From positions 1-7,407 of the forward strand of contig QAKL01000070.1 in the NCBI GenBank assembly GCA_003343815.1: DNA of 7,407 nucleotides, given 5' to 3'. Position numbers and translations under genes: made by a program. Within the stretch, counting starts at the first letter, position 1, and each line of letters opens with the position of its first letter. The notes beneath the pieces are model-generated. The model made no database searches. It worked only from the letters and a program-made list of their open reading frames with translations, and was not told the DNA's origin. Shown in pieces: positions 1 to 6,352 of this stretch. Source of the DNA: Clostridiales bacterium. Lineage in GTDB: Bacteria > Bacillota > Peptococcia > Peptococcales > Peptococcaceae.

Positions 1-681
1 ATGGTGGTCTGCACGGTCTTAGGTATTTTGATTGACCGTTTTGCTTATAAACCGCTCCGTCAAGCTCCGGCTTTGGCGGTTTTGATCACGGCTATCGGTA
101 TGAGTTACTTTTTGCAGAACTCCGCACAGCTGATGTGGTCCTCCAGCACGAAAGTATTTACTTCTGTAGTGCCGAAAGGCGGCATCAATTTATTTGGCGG
201 CGAATTGGTCGTATCGTACATTACTTTGGTGACGATTTTGGTTTGTATTGTTATCATGGTTTGCTTGGTAGCGTTTATTAATAAAACCCGCACCGGCAAG
301 GCGATGCGCGCCTGCTCTGAGGACAAGGGTGCTTCGCAGCTGATGGGTATTAATGTGAACAATACTATTTCTATGACTTTCGCGATCGGCTCGGCTTTAG
401 CGGCTATTGCGGGCGTGCTTTTATGCTCGGCTTATCCGGTATTGAATCCGACGACCGGTTTGATGCCCGGTATCAAAGCGTTTACTGCAGCGGTATTCGG
501 CGGTATCGGCTCGGTTCCCGGCGCTTTGATCGGAGGTATTTTGCTTGGCATTATTGAAATTTTCGCGAAAGCTTATATTTCGACGCAGCTTTCTGATGCT
601 ATTGTTTTTGCCGTTTTGATTATTGTTTTGTTGGTGAAACCGACGGGCTTATTGGGCAAGAAGATTAATGAGAAAGTGTGA
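1..681 (+). CDS. livH: Branched-chain amino acid ABC transporter permease LivH, 5'-truncated by the window
   Basis: Inner-membrane permease of the high-affinity Leu/Ile/Val importer; it pairs with LivM to form the translocation path. The visible 226 residues are hydrophobic, with membrane segments near 23-40, 69-93, 124-145, 160-187 and 198-213. The family pattern RxAYKPLRQAPALAVLITAIG is at about 13-33. The cytoplasmic EAA-type loop that docks the ATPase is at about 96-118 (TRTGKAMRACSEDKGASQLMG), and the family signature AVFGGIGSVPGALIGG is at 164-179. LivH proteins usually have about 290-300 residues, so some 65-75 N-terminal residues lie upstream. The ATG at base 1 is therefore probably an internal Met and not the true start. 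The gene ends 11 bases before the livM ATG. Assignment to the LivH family is firm; the exact substrate (Leu/Ile/Val or another hydrophobic amino acid) cannot be read from the sequence. Confidence 0.93.
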   Translation: MVVCTVLGILIDRFAYKPLRQAPALAVLITAIGMSYFLQNSAQLMWSSSTKVFTSVVPKGGINLFGGELVVSYITLVTILVCIVIMVCLVAFINKTRTGKAMRACSEDKGASQLMGINVNNTISMTFAIGSALAAIAGVLLCSAYPVLNPTTGLMPGIKAFTAAVFGGIGSVPGALIGGILLGIIEIFAKAYISTQLSDAIVFAVLIIVLLVKPTGLLGKKINEKV

Positions 682-685
682 GGTG
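680..685 (+). promoter_or_regulatory. Ribosome binding site that sets the livM start
   Basis: GAGGTG lies 7 bases before the ATG at 693. A GTG at 678 is in the same frame and would overlap the livH stop as GTGA, but it has no properly spaced Shine-Dalgarno sequence: the purine run GAGAAAG at 670-676 nearly touches it. The ATG at 693 is therefore preferred. Confidence 0.7.
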
Positions 686-692
686 CGATTTT

Positions 693-1751
693 ATGGAAAC
701 TAAAAAGACTATCAGTAAAACCACCCGCAGCAATTTTATCACTTATCTGATGGTGATTGGCGCATTTGTGATTTTGCAGGTGATGATGAGCACAGGCAAT
801 ATGTCCAGTTTGATCAAAGGTCAGTTGGTGCCGATTTGTGCGTATATTGTAATGGCAATTTCTTTGAACTTGGTTGTCGGCATTTCCGGCGAGTTAAGCC
901 TGGGTCATGCAGGATTTATGAGCGTAGGTGCTTTCAGCGGCATCGTGGTGATGGCATGCCTCACCCCGGTGATTGCGAGCAAAGCTGTCTGCCTCATTAT
1001 CGCAATGGTAATCGGCGCTTTGATGGCAGCTGTAGCCGGAGTAATTGTCGGCGTACCGATTTTGAGATTAAGCGGCGACTATTTGGCAATCGTAACTTTG
1101 GCTTTCGGCGAGATCATCAAAAGTGTCGTCAATAACTTGTACATCGGCTTAGACTCTGCGGGCTTGCATTTCGCTTTGTTAAAAAATAATTTAGAAATGG
1201 AAGCCGGGGCGCAGATGATTATTAACGGGCCAATGGGCGCGACCGGCGTCAAACCTGCTTCGTCGTTAATTGCGGGCTTTATTTTGATCATGCTGAGCTT
1301 GATTGTGGTTTTCAATTTGACCAATTCGAAAAGCGGCCGTGCGATCATGGCGCTGCGCGATAATAAAATCGCGGCGCAGTCAGTCGGTATCAGCGTCACT
1401 AAATATAAATTAATGGCGTTTGTTTTGTCGGCGGCGATGGCCGGTATGGCAGGCGTGCTGTTTGGCATGAACTTCACGACTTTGGTCGCAACGAAATTTG
1501 ACTTTAACACTTCGATTTTGGTTTTGGTCTTTGTGGTTTTGGGCGGTTTGGGCAATATGCGCGGCAGTATCATCGCGGCGGCTCTTTTGACCGTTTTGCC
1601 GGAATTGCTCCGCAGCTTTGCTGATTATCGTATGCTGATTTACGCGATCGTCTTGATTTTGATGATGTTAATTACCAATAATCCGACGCTAAGAAATATG
1701 CTCTTAAAAGTAAAAGGAGTATTCGCTAAAGGGGGTCAGGCTAATGAGTAA
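693..1751 (+). CDS. livM: Branched-chain amino acid ABC transporter permease LivM
   Basis: Second membrane permease of the Leu/Ile/Val importer, partner of LivH. The 352-residue protein begins with a short charged tail (METKKTISK), then a membrane segment at about 15-33 and a series of further helices. LivM landmarks are present: ISGELSLGHAGFMSVGAF at 64-81, LRLSGDYLAIVTLAFGEI at 124-141, the cytoplasmic EAA-type loop SKSGRAIMALRDNKIAAQ at 212-229, and VVLGGLGNMRGSIIAAALL at 281-299. Length is within the usual range for the family. The start is the ATG supported by GAGGTG; a GTG five codons upstream is the alternative. The 3' end overlaps livG by 8 bases (ATGAGTAA), which suggests translational coupling. 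Confidence 0.94.
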   Translation: METKKTISKTTRSNFITYLMVIGAFVILQVMMSTGNMSSLIKGQLVPICAYIVMAISLNLVVGISGELSLGHAGFMSVGAFSGIVVMACLTPVIASKAVCLIIAMVIGALMAAVAGVIVGVPILRLSGDYLAIVTLAFGEIIKSVVNNLYIGLDSAGLHFALLKNNLEMEAGAQMIINGPMGATGVKPASSLIAGFILIMLSLIVVFNLTNSKSGRAIMALRDNKIAAQSVGISVTKYKLMAFVLSAAMAGMAGVLFGMNFTTLVATKFDFNTSILVLVFVVLGGLGNMRGSIIAAALLTVLPELLRSFADYRMLIYAIVLILMMLITNNPTLRNMLLKVKGVFAKGGQANE

Positions 1752-2574
1752 GATGGTTCCTGTGCCGAGTCAGTGCATGGTGCCGGAGAGGGATGCCGAT
1801 AAGGCTCCGGTTTTGGAGGCGACTCATTTAGGCATCGAGTTTGGCGGTCTGAAAGCGGTGGATGATTTTAATATTACGGTAGGACGGACGGAAATCAGCG
1901 CTTTGATCGGACCAAACGGTGCCGGCAAAACGACGGTTTTCAATTTGCTGACCAAGGTTTATCAGCCGACGCACGGCACGATTTTGCTTGACGGCAAGGA
2001 TACACACGGGATGAATGCGATCCAGGTCAATAAAGCGGGTATCGCCCGTACTTTCCAAAATATCCGTTTGTTTAATGAATTGACAGTTGAGGATAATGTC
2101 AAAATCGGTATGCACAATCATATCAACTACAGCACGCCGAGCGGCATTTTACGTCTGCCTTCTTATTGGAAGGAAGAGAAAAAAGCGCACGAAAAAGCTT
2201 TGGAGCTTTTGAAAATTTTCGATATGGATAATATGGCGCAGCACAAAGCGGGCAGTCTGCCCTATGGTGCGCAGAGACGACTGGAGATCGCCCGTGCATT
2301 GGCGACCGAGCCGAAATTATTGCTGCTCGATGAGCCGGCTGCCGGGATGAACCCGTCAGAAACGACGGAATTGATGGATAATATCCGCAAAATCCGCGAT
2401 ACGTTCAGCATTGCGATTTTGTTGATTGAGCATGATATGAACTTGGTTATGGGTATTTGCGAGTATATCGGTGTTTTGAATTACGGTAAAATTATTGCTA
2501 AAGGCACGCCGGAGGAAATCCAGCAGAACCCCAAAGTTATCGAAGCATATTTAGGGAAGAAAAAGGAGGGCTGA
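1744..2574 (+). CDS. livG: Branched-chain amino acid ABC transporter ATP-binding protein LivG
   Basis: One of two cytoplasmic ATPases that power the importer. All ABC motifs are visible in the 276 residues: Walker A GPNGAGKTT at 56-64, Q-loop ARTFQNIRLF with Gln105, signature LPYGAQRRLEIARAL at 172-186 (the YG.Q form normal for LivG), Walker B LLLLDEP at 192-198 with catalytic Glu197, and switch His230 in LLIEHDM. The C-terminal GTPEEIQQNPKVIEAYLG is typical of LivG. The ATG overlaps the livM stop, with the purine run AAAGGGGGT at 1728-1736 suitably placed. The ABC domain proper begins near Val23, so this start gives about 20 extra residues compared with the usual protein of about 255. In-frame ATGs at 1753 and 1777 would shorten it, but neither has a good Shine-Dalgarno sequence. 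Confidence 0.95.
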   Translation: MSKMVPVPSQCMVPERDADKAPVLEATHLGIEFGGLKAVDDFNITVGRTEISALIGPNGAGKTTVFNLLTKVYQPTHGTILLDGKDTHGMNAIQVNKAGIARTFQNIRLFNELTVEDNVKIGMHNHINYSTPSGILRLPSYWKEEKKAHEKALELLKIFDMDNMAQHKAGSLPYGAQRRLEIARALATEPKLLLLDEPAAGMNPSETTELMDNIRKIRDTFSIAILLIEHDMNLVMGICEYIGVLNYGKIIAKGTPEEIQQNPKVIEAYLGKKKEG

Positions 2575-2578
2575 GCCG

Positions 2579-3286
2579 ATGGCTATGTTGGAAGTAAATG
2601 ATATAAACGTGTATTACGGCAACATCCACGCGATTAAAGGCGTCAGCTTTCACGTCAACGAGGGCGAAATCATTTCTCTGATCGGGGCGAACGGTGCCGG
2701 CAAAACGACGACTTTGCAGACGATTTCCGGATTATTGCGCAGCAAGACCGGGTCGATTAAGTTTATGGATCAGGAGATTTCTCATCTGCCGGCGTATAAA
2801 CTGCCTGCGCTGGGTTTGGCACAGGTGCCGGAGGGCAGACGAGTATTCTTGCAAATGAGCGTCGAGGAAAATTTGGAGCTGGGCGCTTATACTCAGAGCA
2901 AAGGCTCGATTAATGATACGATGGCGTTAATTTACGAGCGTTTCCCGCGCTTGAAAGAGCGCCGCAAGCAAATGGCGGGGACATTATCCGGCGGCGAGCA
3001 GCAGATGCTGGCAATGGGACGCGCGATGATGAGCCATCCGAAGATGCTGATGCTGGACGAGCCGTCGATGGGCTTGGCACCGCTTTTGGTTGAGGAAATT
3101 TTTGAGTTGATCAAGCTTTTGAATGAAAGCGGCACGACCATCCTTTTGGTTGAGCAGAACGCACAAATGGCGCTGTCGATTGCTGACCGCGGCTACGTTT
3201 TGGAGACAGGGCGCATCGTTTCGACGGCAGACGCGAAAGAGCTGCTGAATGATGATGCGGTACGCAAAGCTTATTTGGGCGGTTAA
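2579..3286 (+). CDS. livF: Branched-chain amino acid ABC transporter ATP-binding protein LivF
   Basis: Second cytoplasmic ATPase of the importer, expected to form a heterodimer with LivG. The 235 residues match the usual LivF length. Motifs are Walker A GANGAGKTT at 36-44, Q-loop AQVPEGRRVF with Gln82, signature LSGGEQQM at 136-143, and Walker B LMLDEP at 157-162 with Glu161. The switch position carries Gln193 (LLVEQNA) where LivG has His; this is the normal LivF form and not a defect. The C-terminus ends with the typical AYLGG. The start is 4 bases after the livG stop, with AAGGAGGG at 2563-2570 and 8 bases of spacing. It is the last gene of the liv operon; an intrinsic terminator follows. 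Confidence 0.96.
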   Translation: MAMLEVNDINVYYGNIHAIKGVSFHVNEGEIISLIGANGAGKTTTLQTISGLLRSKTGSIKFMDQEISHLPAYKLPALGLAQVPEGRRVFLQMSVEENLELGAYTQSKGSINDTMALIYERFPRLKERRKQMAGTLSGGEQQMLAMGRAMMSHPKMLMLDEPSMGLAPLLVEEIFELIKLLNESGTTILLVEQNAQMALSIADRGYVLETGRIVSTADAKELLNDDAVRKAYLGG

Positions 3287-3307
3287 GAAGAAAAAGAGTA
3301 ATGTATT

Positions 3308-3343
3308 AAGAAGAGTCTCGGACAAGGCTCTTCTTTTATTTTT
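3308..3343 (+). terminator. Intrinsic terminator of the liv operon
   Basis: An 11-bp stem joins 3308-3318 (AAGAAGAGTCT) to 3325-3335 (AGGCTCTTCTT), with one T-G wobble and a 6-base loop (CGGACA). The 3' arm runs into a T-rich tail, TTTTATTTTT, at 3334-3343. It starts 21 bases after the livF stop and should stop most transcription before the S10 operon. Confidence 0.9.
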
Positions 3344-3370
3344 CTGATAAAAAACACTTATTGAAAATTA

Positions 3371-3410
3371 GAAAAAAAAGCTTGGGTTTTGGCGTTTTGT
3401 ATGCTAAAAT
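3371..3410 (+). promoter_or_regulatory. Predicted sigma-A promoter of the S10 operon
   Basis: The -10 box TAAAAT (3405-3410) matches TATAAT in 5 of 6 bases and has the extended TGC just before it (3402-3404). A -35 box TTGGGT (3382-3387) lies at 17-base spacing and keeps the TTG core. An A-tract at 3372-3379 sits just upstream of the -35 and could act as an UP element, as is common at strong ribosomal promoters. The predicted transcription start is near 3415-3418. The -35 is weak, and the extended -10 may compensate. The position between the liv terminator and rpsJ supports the call. Confidence 0.72.
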
Positions 3411-3416
3411 AATTAG

Positions 3417-3535
3417 GCGTGTTAAAAGCGTTGAGGTGGGAGGTTGCTAGAATGCGCGATACACCAGGAGTCGTGTCCTAGGTAATTCCCGCGGAGAATT
3501 GCTCGGCTGGACTGAGCGAGAAGGAGGTTGCTTCA
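3417..3535 (+). promoter_or_regulatory. Candidate structured 5' leader of the S10 operon
   Basis: About 119 nt lie between the predicted transcription start and rpsJ. Three small hairpins can be drawn. (1) CTAG 3447-3450 pairs with 3478-3481 and GATAC 3458-3462 pairs with GTGTC 3473-3477 (one T-G pair), leaving a 7-base bulge with the leader-ORF ATG and a 10-base loop. (2) AATTC 3484-3488 pairs with GAATT 3496-3500, loop CCGCGGA. (3) GCTCGG 3501-3506 pairs with CTGAGC 3512-3517 (one G-T pair), loop CTGGA. The rpsJ Shine-Dalgarno AAGGAGG (3521-3527) comes just after the third. The operon encodes L4, which in E. coli binds the S10 leader to repress it; I do not see that leader's known form here, and no run of U after these stems indicates an attenuator. 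A regulatory role is inferred. Confidence 0.45.
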
Positions 3536-3538
3536 ATG
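3439..3538 (+). repeat. Duplicated translation initiation region (two copies)
   Basis: The copies are 3439-3454 (GGAGGTTGCTAGAATG) and 3523-3538 (GGAGGTTGCTTCAATG). They agree in 14 of 16 bases, with identical spacing from the Shine-Dalgarno to the ATG. The second copy starts rpsJ and the first starts a 9-codon ORF. The two ATGs are 84 bases apart, so they are in the same frame. Confidence 0.8.
3452..3481 (+). CDS. Possible 9-residue leader peptide upstream of rpsJ
   Basis: The ORF ATG...TAG encodes MRDTPGVVS. It has a very good ribosome binding site, GGGAGG at 3438-3443, 8 bases before the ATG, and lies inside the predicted S10 leader transcript. No run of a single amino acid codon is present, so ordinary amino acid attenuation is unlikely. 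The frame is shared with rpsJ, and only the TAG at 3479-3481 separates them; the 18 codons that follow contain no further stop, which could well be chance. The peptide may be translated for regulation, or the site may only bind ribosomes. The ORF is too short for coding statistics. Confidence 0.35.
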   Translation: MRDTPGVVS

Positions 3539-3844
3539 GCAAAACAAAAAATCAGAATCCGTTTAAAGGCATTTGATCACAAATTATTAGATCAATCTGC
3601 CCAGAAAATCGTGGAAACTGCAAAGAAGACCGGTGCTACCGTTTCGGGCCCCATTCCTCTTCCGACTGAGAAGAATGTCTTCACTATCTTGAGAAGCCCG
3701 CATGTAAATAAGGACTCTCGTGAGCAGTTTGAAATGAGAACGCACAAAAGATTAATCGACATCACTGATCACAACGCAAAGACTGTCGATGCTTTAAAGC
3801 GTTTGGATTTGCCTTCGGGCGTCGAAATCGAAATCAAATTATAA
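3536..3844 (+). CDS. rpsJ: 30S ribosomal protein S10
   Basis: S10 is a protein of the small-subunit head and, as NusE, also takes part in transcription antitermination with NusB. The 102 residues match the usual length. They include IRIRLKAFDHKLLD at 6-19, the long-loop region TGATVSGPIPLPTEKNVFTILRSPHVNKDSR at about 32-62, and the C-terminal strand DLPSGVEIEIKL. Val57, the site where substitution gives tetracycline resistance in some species, is the common residue. The start follows AAGGAGG at 3521-3527 with 8 bases of spacing. It is the first gene of the operon, reached from its own predicted promoter; rplC follows after 29 bases. Confidence 0.98.
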   Translation: MAKQKIRIRLKAFDHKLLDQSAQKIVETAKKTGATVSGPIPLPTEKNVFTILRSPHVNKDSREQFEMRTHKRLIDITDHNAKTVDALKRLDLPSGVEIEIKL

Positions 3845-3873
3845 TCTGGCATGAGCTTGAGGAGGTGTAAGTA

Positions 3874-4500
3874 ATGAAAGCTATTTTAGGTGAAAAAATT
3901 GGAATGACCCAGATGTTTACTCCGGAGGGCAAAGCTGTGCCCGTCACCGTAATTCAAGCGGGTCCCTGCGTTGTCGTTCAGACAAAGACTGCCGATACAG
4001 ATGGCTATGAAGCAATTCAAGTCTCATTCGGTCAAATAAAAGAGAAAAATGTCAACAAGCCTTTGAAAGGACACTTCGCAAAAGCAGGTGCTAAAGTGAG
4101 CAGATATTTAAGAGAGTTCCGTGTAGAGAACGCTTCTGAGTACACTTTAGGACAGGAAATCAAAGCAGATATTTTCCAAGTAGGTGAGAGCGTCGATGTA
4201 ACCGGCACCAGCAAAGGTAAAGGTTTCCAAGGCTCCATCAAACGTCATGGTCAGCACCGCGGACCTATGGGTCACGGTTCGAAATACCATCGTCGTACCG
4301 GTTCTTTGGGCGCTTTAGGTCCAAACAGAGTATTTATCGGTCGTCCTTTGCCTGGTCGTATGGGCGGCGAGAGAATTACCATTCAAAACTTGGAAGTAAT
4401 TAAAGTTGACACTGAAAACAACCTGATCTTGGTTAAAGGTTCCGTGCCGGGCGCTAAAAAGAGCATGGTGACCGTTAAAGCCAGCGTAAAGGCTAACTAA
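3874..4500 (+). CDS. rplC: 50S ribosomal protein L3
   Basis: L3 is an early-assembly large-subunit protein whose extended loop reaches towards the peptidyl transferase centre. The 208 residues match the family length (about 209). Landmarks are the start MKAILGEKIGMTQMF, GTSKGKGFQGSIKRHG at 111-126, RGPMGHGSKYHRR at 129-141, GRMGGERITIQNLEV at 161-175, and ENNLILVKGSVPG at 181-193. Thr142 in RRTGSLG occupies a place where many L3 proteins have Pro (RRPGS); this looks like lineage variation. The start follows GAGGAGGTG at 3859-3867 with 6 bases of spacing. rplD follows after 29 bases. Confidence 0.98.
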   Translation: MKAILGEKIGMTQMFTPEGKAVPVTVIQAGPCVVVQTKTADTDGYEAIQVSFGQIKEKNVNKPLKGHFAKAGAKVSRYLREFRVENASEYTLGQEIKADIFQVGESVDVTGTSKGKGFQGSIKRHGQHRGPMGHGSKYHRRTGSLGALGPNRVFIGRPLPGRMGGERITIQNLEVIKVDTENNLILVKGSVPGAKKSMVTVKASVKAN

Positions 4501-4529
4501 GAGAGGTTTAAGAAAGGAGGAAACGACTT

Positions 4530-5153
4530 ATGCCAAAAGTTGCTTTATATAACGCACAAGGAGCTCAGGTAGGCGATATCGAGCTCAACGACGCTGTATT
4601 CGGCATCGAACCGAACGAAAGCGTAGTTCATGAAGCAGTAGTAATGCAAATGGCCAGCTGGAGACAGGGCAATTCCTGCACTAAATCCAGAGGCGAGGTA
4701 AGAGGAGGCGGCCGCAAGCCTTGGAGACAAAAAGGAACCGGTCGTGCCAGAGTTGGTACTATCCGCTCTCCGCTATGGCGTGGCGGTGCTATTATCTTCG
4801 GGCCGAAACCCAGAAGCTATAGCTACTCTATTCCTAAGAAGAAAAGACGTCTGGCTCTTTGCTCCGTACTTTCCAGCAAAGTCGCTGAAAATAATATTAT
4901 CGTATTAGACGAGCTCAATTTTGAGGCTCCGAAAACCAAAGAAATGATCAAAGTATTAAATGCTTTGAACGTAGAGGGCAAAGCTTTGGTTGTGACCGGC
5001 GAGGTTATCGACAATGTTGTCTTATCTGCCAGAAACATCCCCGGCGTATTGCCGATGGCTGCTGAGAGCGTAAATGTTTATGACGCTCTGAACGCAGGCA
5101 AAATTATTTTGACCAAAGATGCTGTCGCCAAAATTGAGGAGGTGTTAGCGTAA
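4530..5153 (+). CDS. rplD: 50S ribosomal protein L4
   Basis: L4 is a large-subunit protein with a long loop that lines the narrow part of the exit tunnel next to the macrolide site. In E. coli it also represses its own operon. The 207 residues match the family. The tunnel loop RGGGRKPWRQKGTGRARVG is at 58-76, with the GTGRAR motif at 69-74 and Lys68 unchanged, so there is no sign of a macrolide-resistance change. RSPLWRGGAIIFGPKPRSY follows at 79-97, and the globular C-terminal part ends in KIEEVLA. The start follows AAAGGAGG at 4513-4520. The stop overlaps the rplW start by one base (TAATG), which suggests coupling. Confidence 0.98.
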   Translation: MPKVALYNAQGAQVGDIELNDAVFGIEPNESVVHEAVVMQMASWRQGNSCTKSRGEVRGGGRKPWRQKGTGRARVGTIRSPLWRGGAIIFGPKPRSYSYSIPKKKRRLALCSVLSSKVAENNIIVLDELNFEAPKTKEMIKVLNALNVEGKALVVTGEVIDNVVLSARNIPGVLPMAAESVNVYDALNAGKIILTKDAVAKIEEVLA

Positions 5154-5443
5154 TGGAAAAACAAGCCAGAGACATTATCTTACGTCCGGTTGTTACCGAA
5201 AAATCCGTGGATTTGATGCAGGAAAACAAATATGTTTTCAAAGTAAGAATGGACGCTAACAAAATCGACATCAAACGCGCAGTCGAAGAGATTTTTAAAG
5301 TAAAAGTTGTCGGTGTCAACACCATGCGCGTCAAAGGCAAAGAAAAACGCATGGGTCGCTCCGTGGGCAGAACCAGTGACTGGAAGAAAGCTATCGTTGA
5401 GTTAGCTGCCGGAGACACCATTGAAGTATTTGAAGGCATGTAA
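5153..5443 (+). CDS. rplW: 50S ribosomal protein L23
   Basis: L23 sits at the exit of the peptide tunnel, where trigger factor and the signal recognition particle dock. The 96 residues are of normal length. The pattern is clear: DIILRPVVTEKSVDLMQENKYVFKV at 7-31, then AVEEIFKVKVVGVNTMRVKGKEKRMG at 43-68, and the C-terminal strand WKKAIVELAAGDTIEVFEG. The start overlaps the rplD stop by one base and is preceded by GAGGAGGTG at 5136-5144, located inside the last rplD codons. rplB follows after 26 bases. Confidence 0.98.
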   Translation: MEKQARDIILRPVVTEKSVDLMQENKYVFKVRMDANKIDIKRAVEEIFKVKVVGVNTMRVKGKEKRMGRSVGRTSDWKKAIVELAAGDTIEVFEGM

Positions 5444-5469
5444 TCAATCTTAGTAAGGAGGGAAACATA

Positions 5470-6300
5470 ATGGCAATTAAGAAGTTTAAACCTACTTCTG
5501 CCGGTAGACGTCAGATGACCGTTTCCGATTTCAGCGAAATTACCGCTGCTAAACCGGAAAAATCTCTCGTAGTGCCGTATAAAAAGAATGCCGGACGTAA
5601 TGCGCAGGGTCGCATCACTGTCAGACATCAAGGCGGCGGTCATAAAAGACAATACAGAATTATTGACTTCAAACGTTTGAAGGACAATATTCCGGCTAAA
5701 GTCGCCACTATTGAATATGATCCTAACCGTACAGCACGCATCGCTTTATTGAACTATGCTGACGGTGAGAAACGCTATATTATCGCTCCAAACGGCTTGA
5801 AAGTCGGCGATACCGTAATCAGCGGTACCGATGTCGATATTCAAATCGGTAATGCTATGCCGATTTATAATATCCCGGTTGGTACTGTTATCCATAACAT
5901 TGAATTGAAACCGTTAAAAGGTGCTCAGTTGTGCCGTTCGGCCGGCGCCAGCGCTCAGCTGATGGCTAAAGAGGGCAAATATGCTCACTTGCGTTTGCCT
6001 AGTGGCGAGGTAAGATTAGTATTGGCTGAATGCCGTGCTACTATCGGCCAGGTCGGCAATCTCGAGCATGAGATCATTAACATCGGTAAAGCCGGTCGTA
6101 CTCGTTGGATGGGTATCAGACCTACCGTTCGCGGTTCTGTTATGAACCCCAACGACCATCCGCATGGCGGTGGTGAGGGTCGTGCTCCTGTCGGCCGTAA
6201 GTCTCCGATGACTCCTTGGGGCAAAAAGGCATTTGGTCTGAAGACCCGTAAGAAGAAAAATATTACCAACAAATATATCGTTACGGCACGCAAGAAATAA
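5470..6300 (+). CDS. rplB: 50S ribosomal protein L2
   Basis: L2 binds 23S rRNA near the peptidyl transferase centre and is needed for subunit association. The 276 residues match the family length. The N-terminal rRNA-binding part includes RITVRHQGGGHKRQYRIIDF at 48-67, the central part includes LEHEIINIGKAGRTRWMG at 198-215, and the C-terminal hallmark is MNPNDHPHGGGEGRAPVGRK at 225-244. His230 corresponds to the conserved His229 of E. coli. The lysine-rich tail ends in TNKYIVTARKK. The start follows AAGGAGGG at 5455-5462 with 7 bases of spacing. The gap to rpsS is 52 bases, the longest inside the r-protein cluster, and holds no convincing promoter or terminator. Confidence 0.99.
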   Translation: MAIKKFKPTSAGRRQMTVSDFSEITAAKPEKSLVVPYKKNAGRNAQGRITVRHQGGGHKRQYRIIDFKRLKDNIPAKVATIEYDPNRTARIALLNYADGEKRYIIAPNGLKVGDTVISGTDVDIQIGNAMPIYNIPVGTVIHNIELKPLKGAQLCRSAGASAQLMAKEGKYAHLRLPSGEVRLVLAECRATIGQVGNLEHEIINIGKAGRTRWMGIRPTVRGSVMNPNDHPHGGGEGRAPVGRKSPMTPWGKKAFGLKTRKKKNITNKYIVTARKK

Positions 6301-6352
6301 TCTTGACCGGAACTAAAGCTGGATGCTTGTGTGAAAGGAGGCATATTTCTTC

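Noticed and set aside
678..692. GTG at 678 as the livM start, with a GTGA overlap with livH
   Set aside because: It lacks a properly spaced Shine-Dalgarno sequence, while the ATG at 693 has GAGGTG at 7 bases. It is possible but less likely.
1079..1573. 164-codon open frame on the - strand inside livM
   Set aside because: It is antisense to conserved LivM sequence, and its composition (Lys/Ile/Ala/Pro-rich) is that of a mirror frame of a membrane protein gene.
3152..3157. LivF has Gln193 in place of the switch histidine (EQNA, not EHD)
   Set aside because: LivF proteins normally carry VEQNA at this point, so it is a family trait and not a lost catalytic residue.
3482..3535. Readthrough of the leader-ORF stop to give an N-terminally extended S10
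   Set aside because: The 18 intervening codons are stop-free in the rpsJ frame, but that is likely by chance over such a short stretch, and the S10 start is well conserved with its own strong ribosome binding site.
5104..5652. 182-codon open frame on the - strand across rplW and the start of rplB
   Set aside because: It lies antisense to two unmistakable r-protein genes, has no recognisable domain, and is a by-product of their codon use.
6303..6308. TTGACC in the rplB-rpsS gap as a possible -35 box
   Set aside because: No TATAAT-like -10 is found at 16-18 bases downstream; the gap is best read as plain spacer plus the rpsS ribosome binding site.
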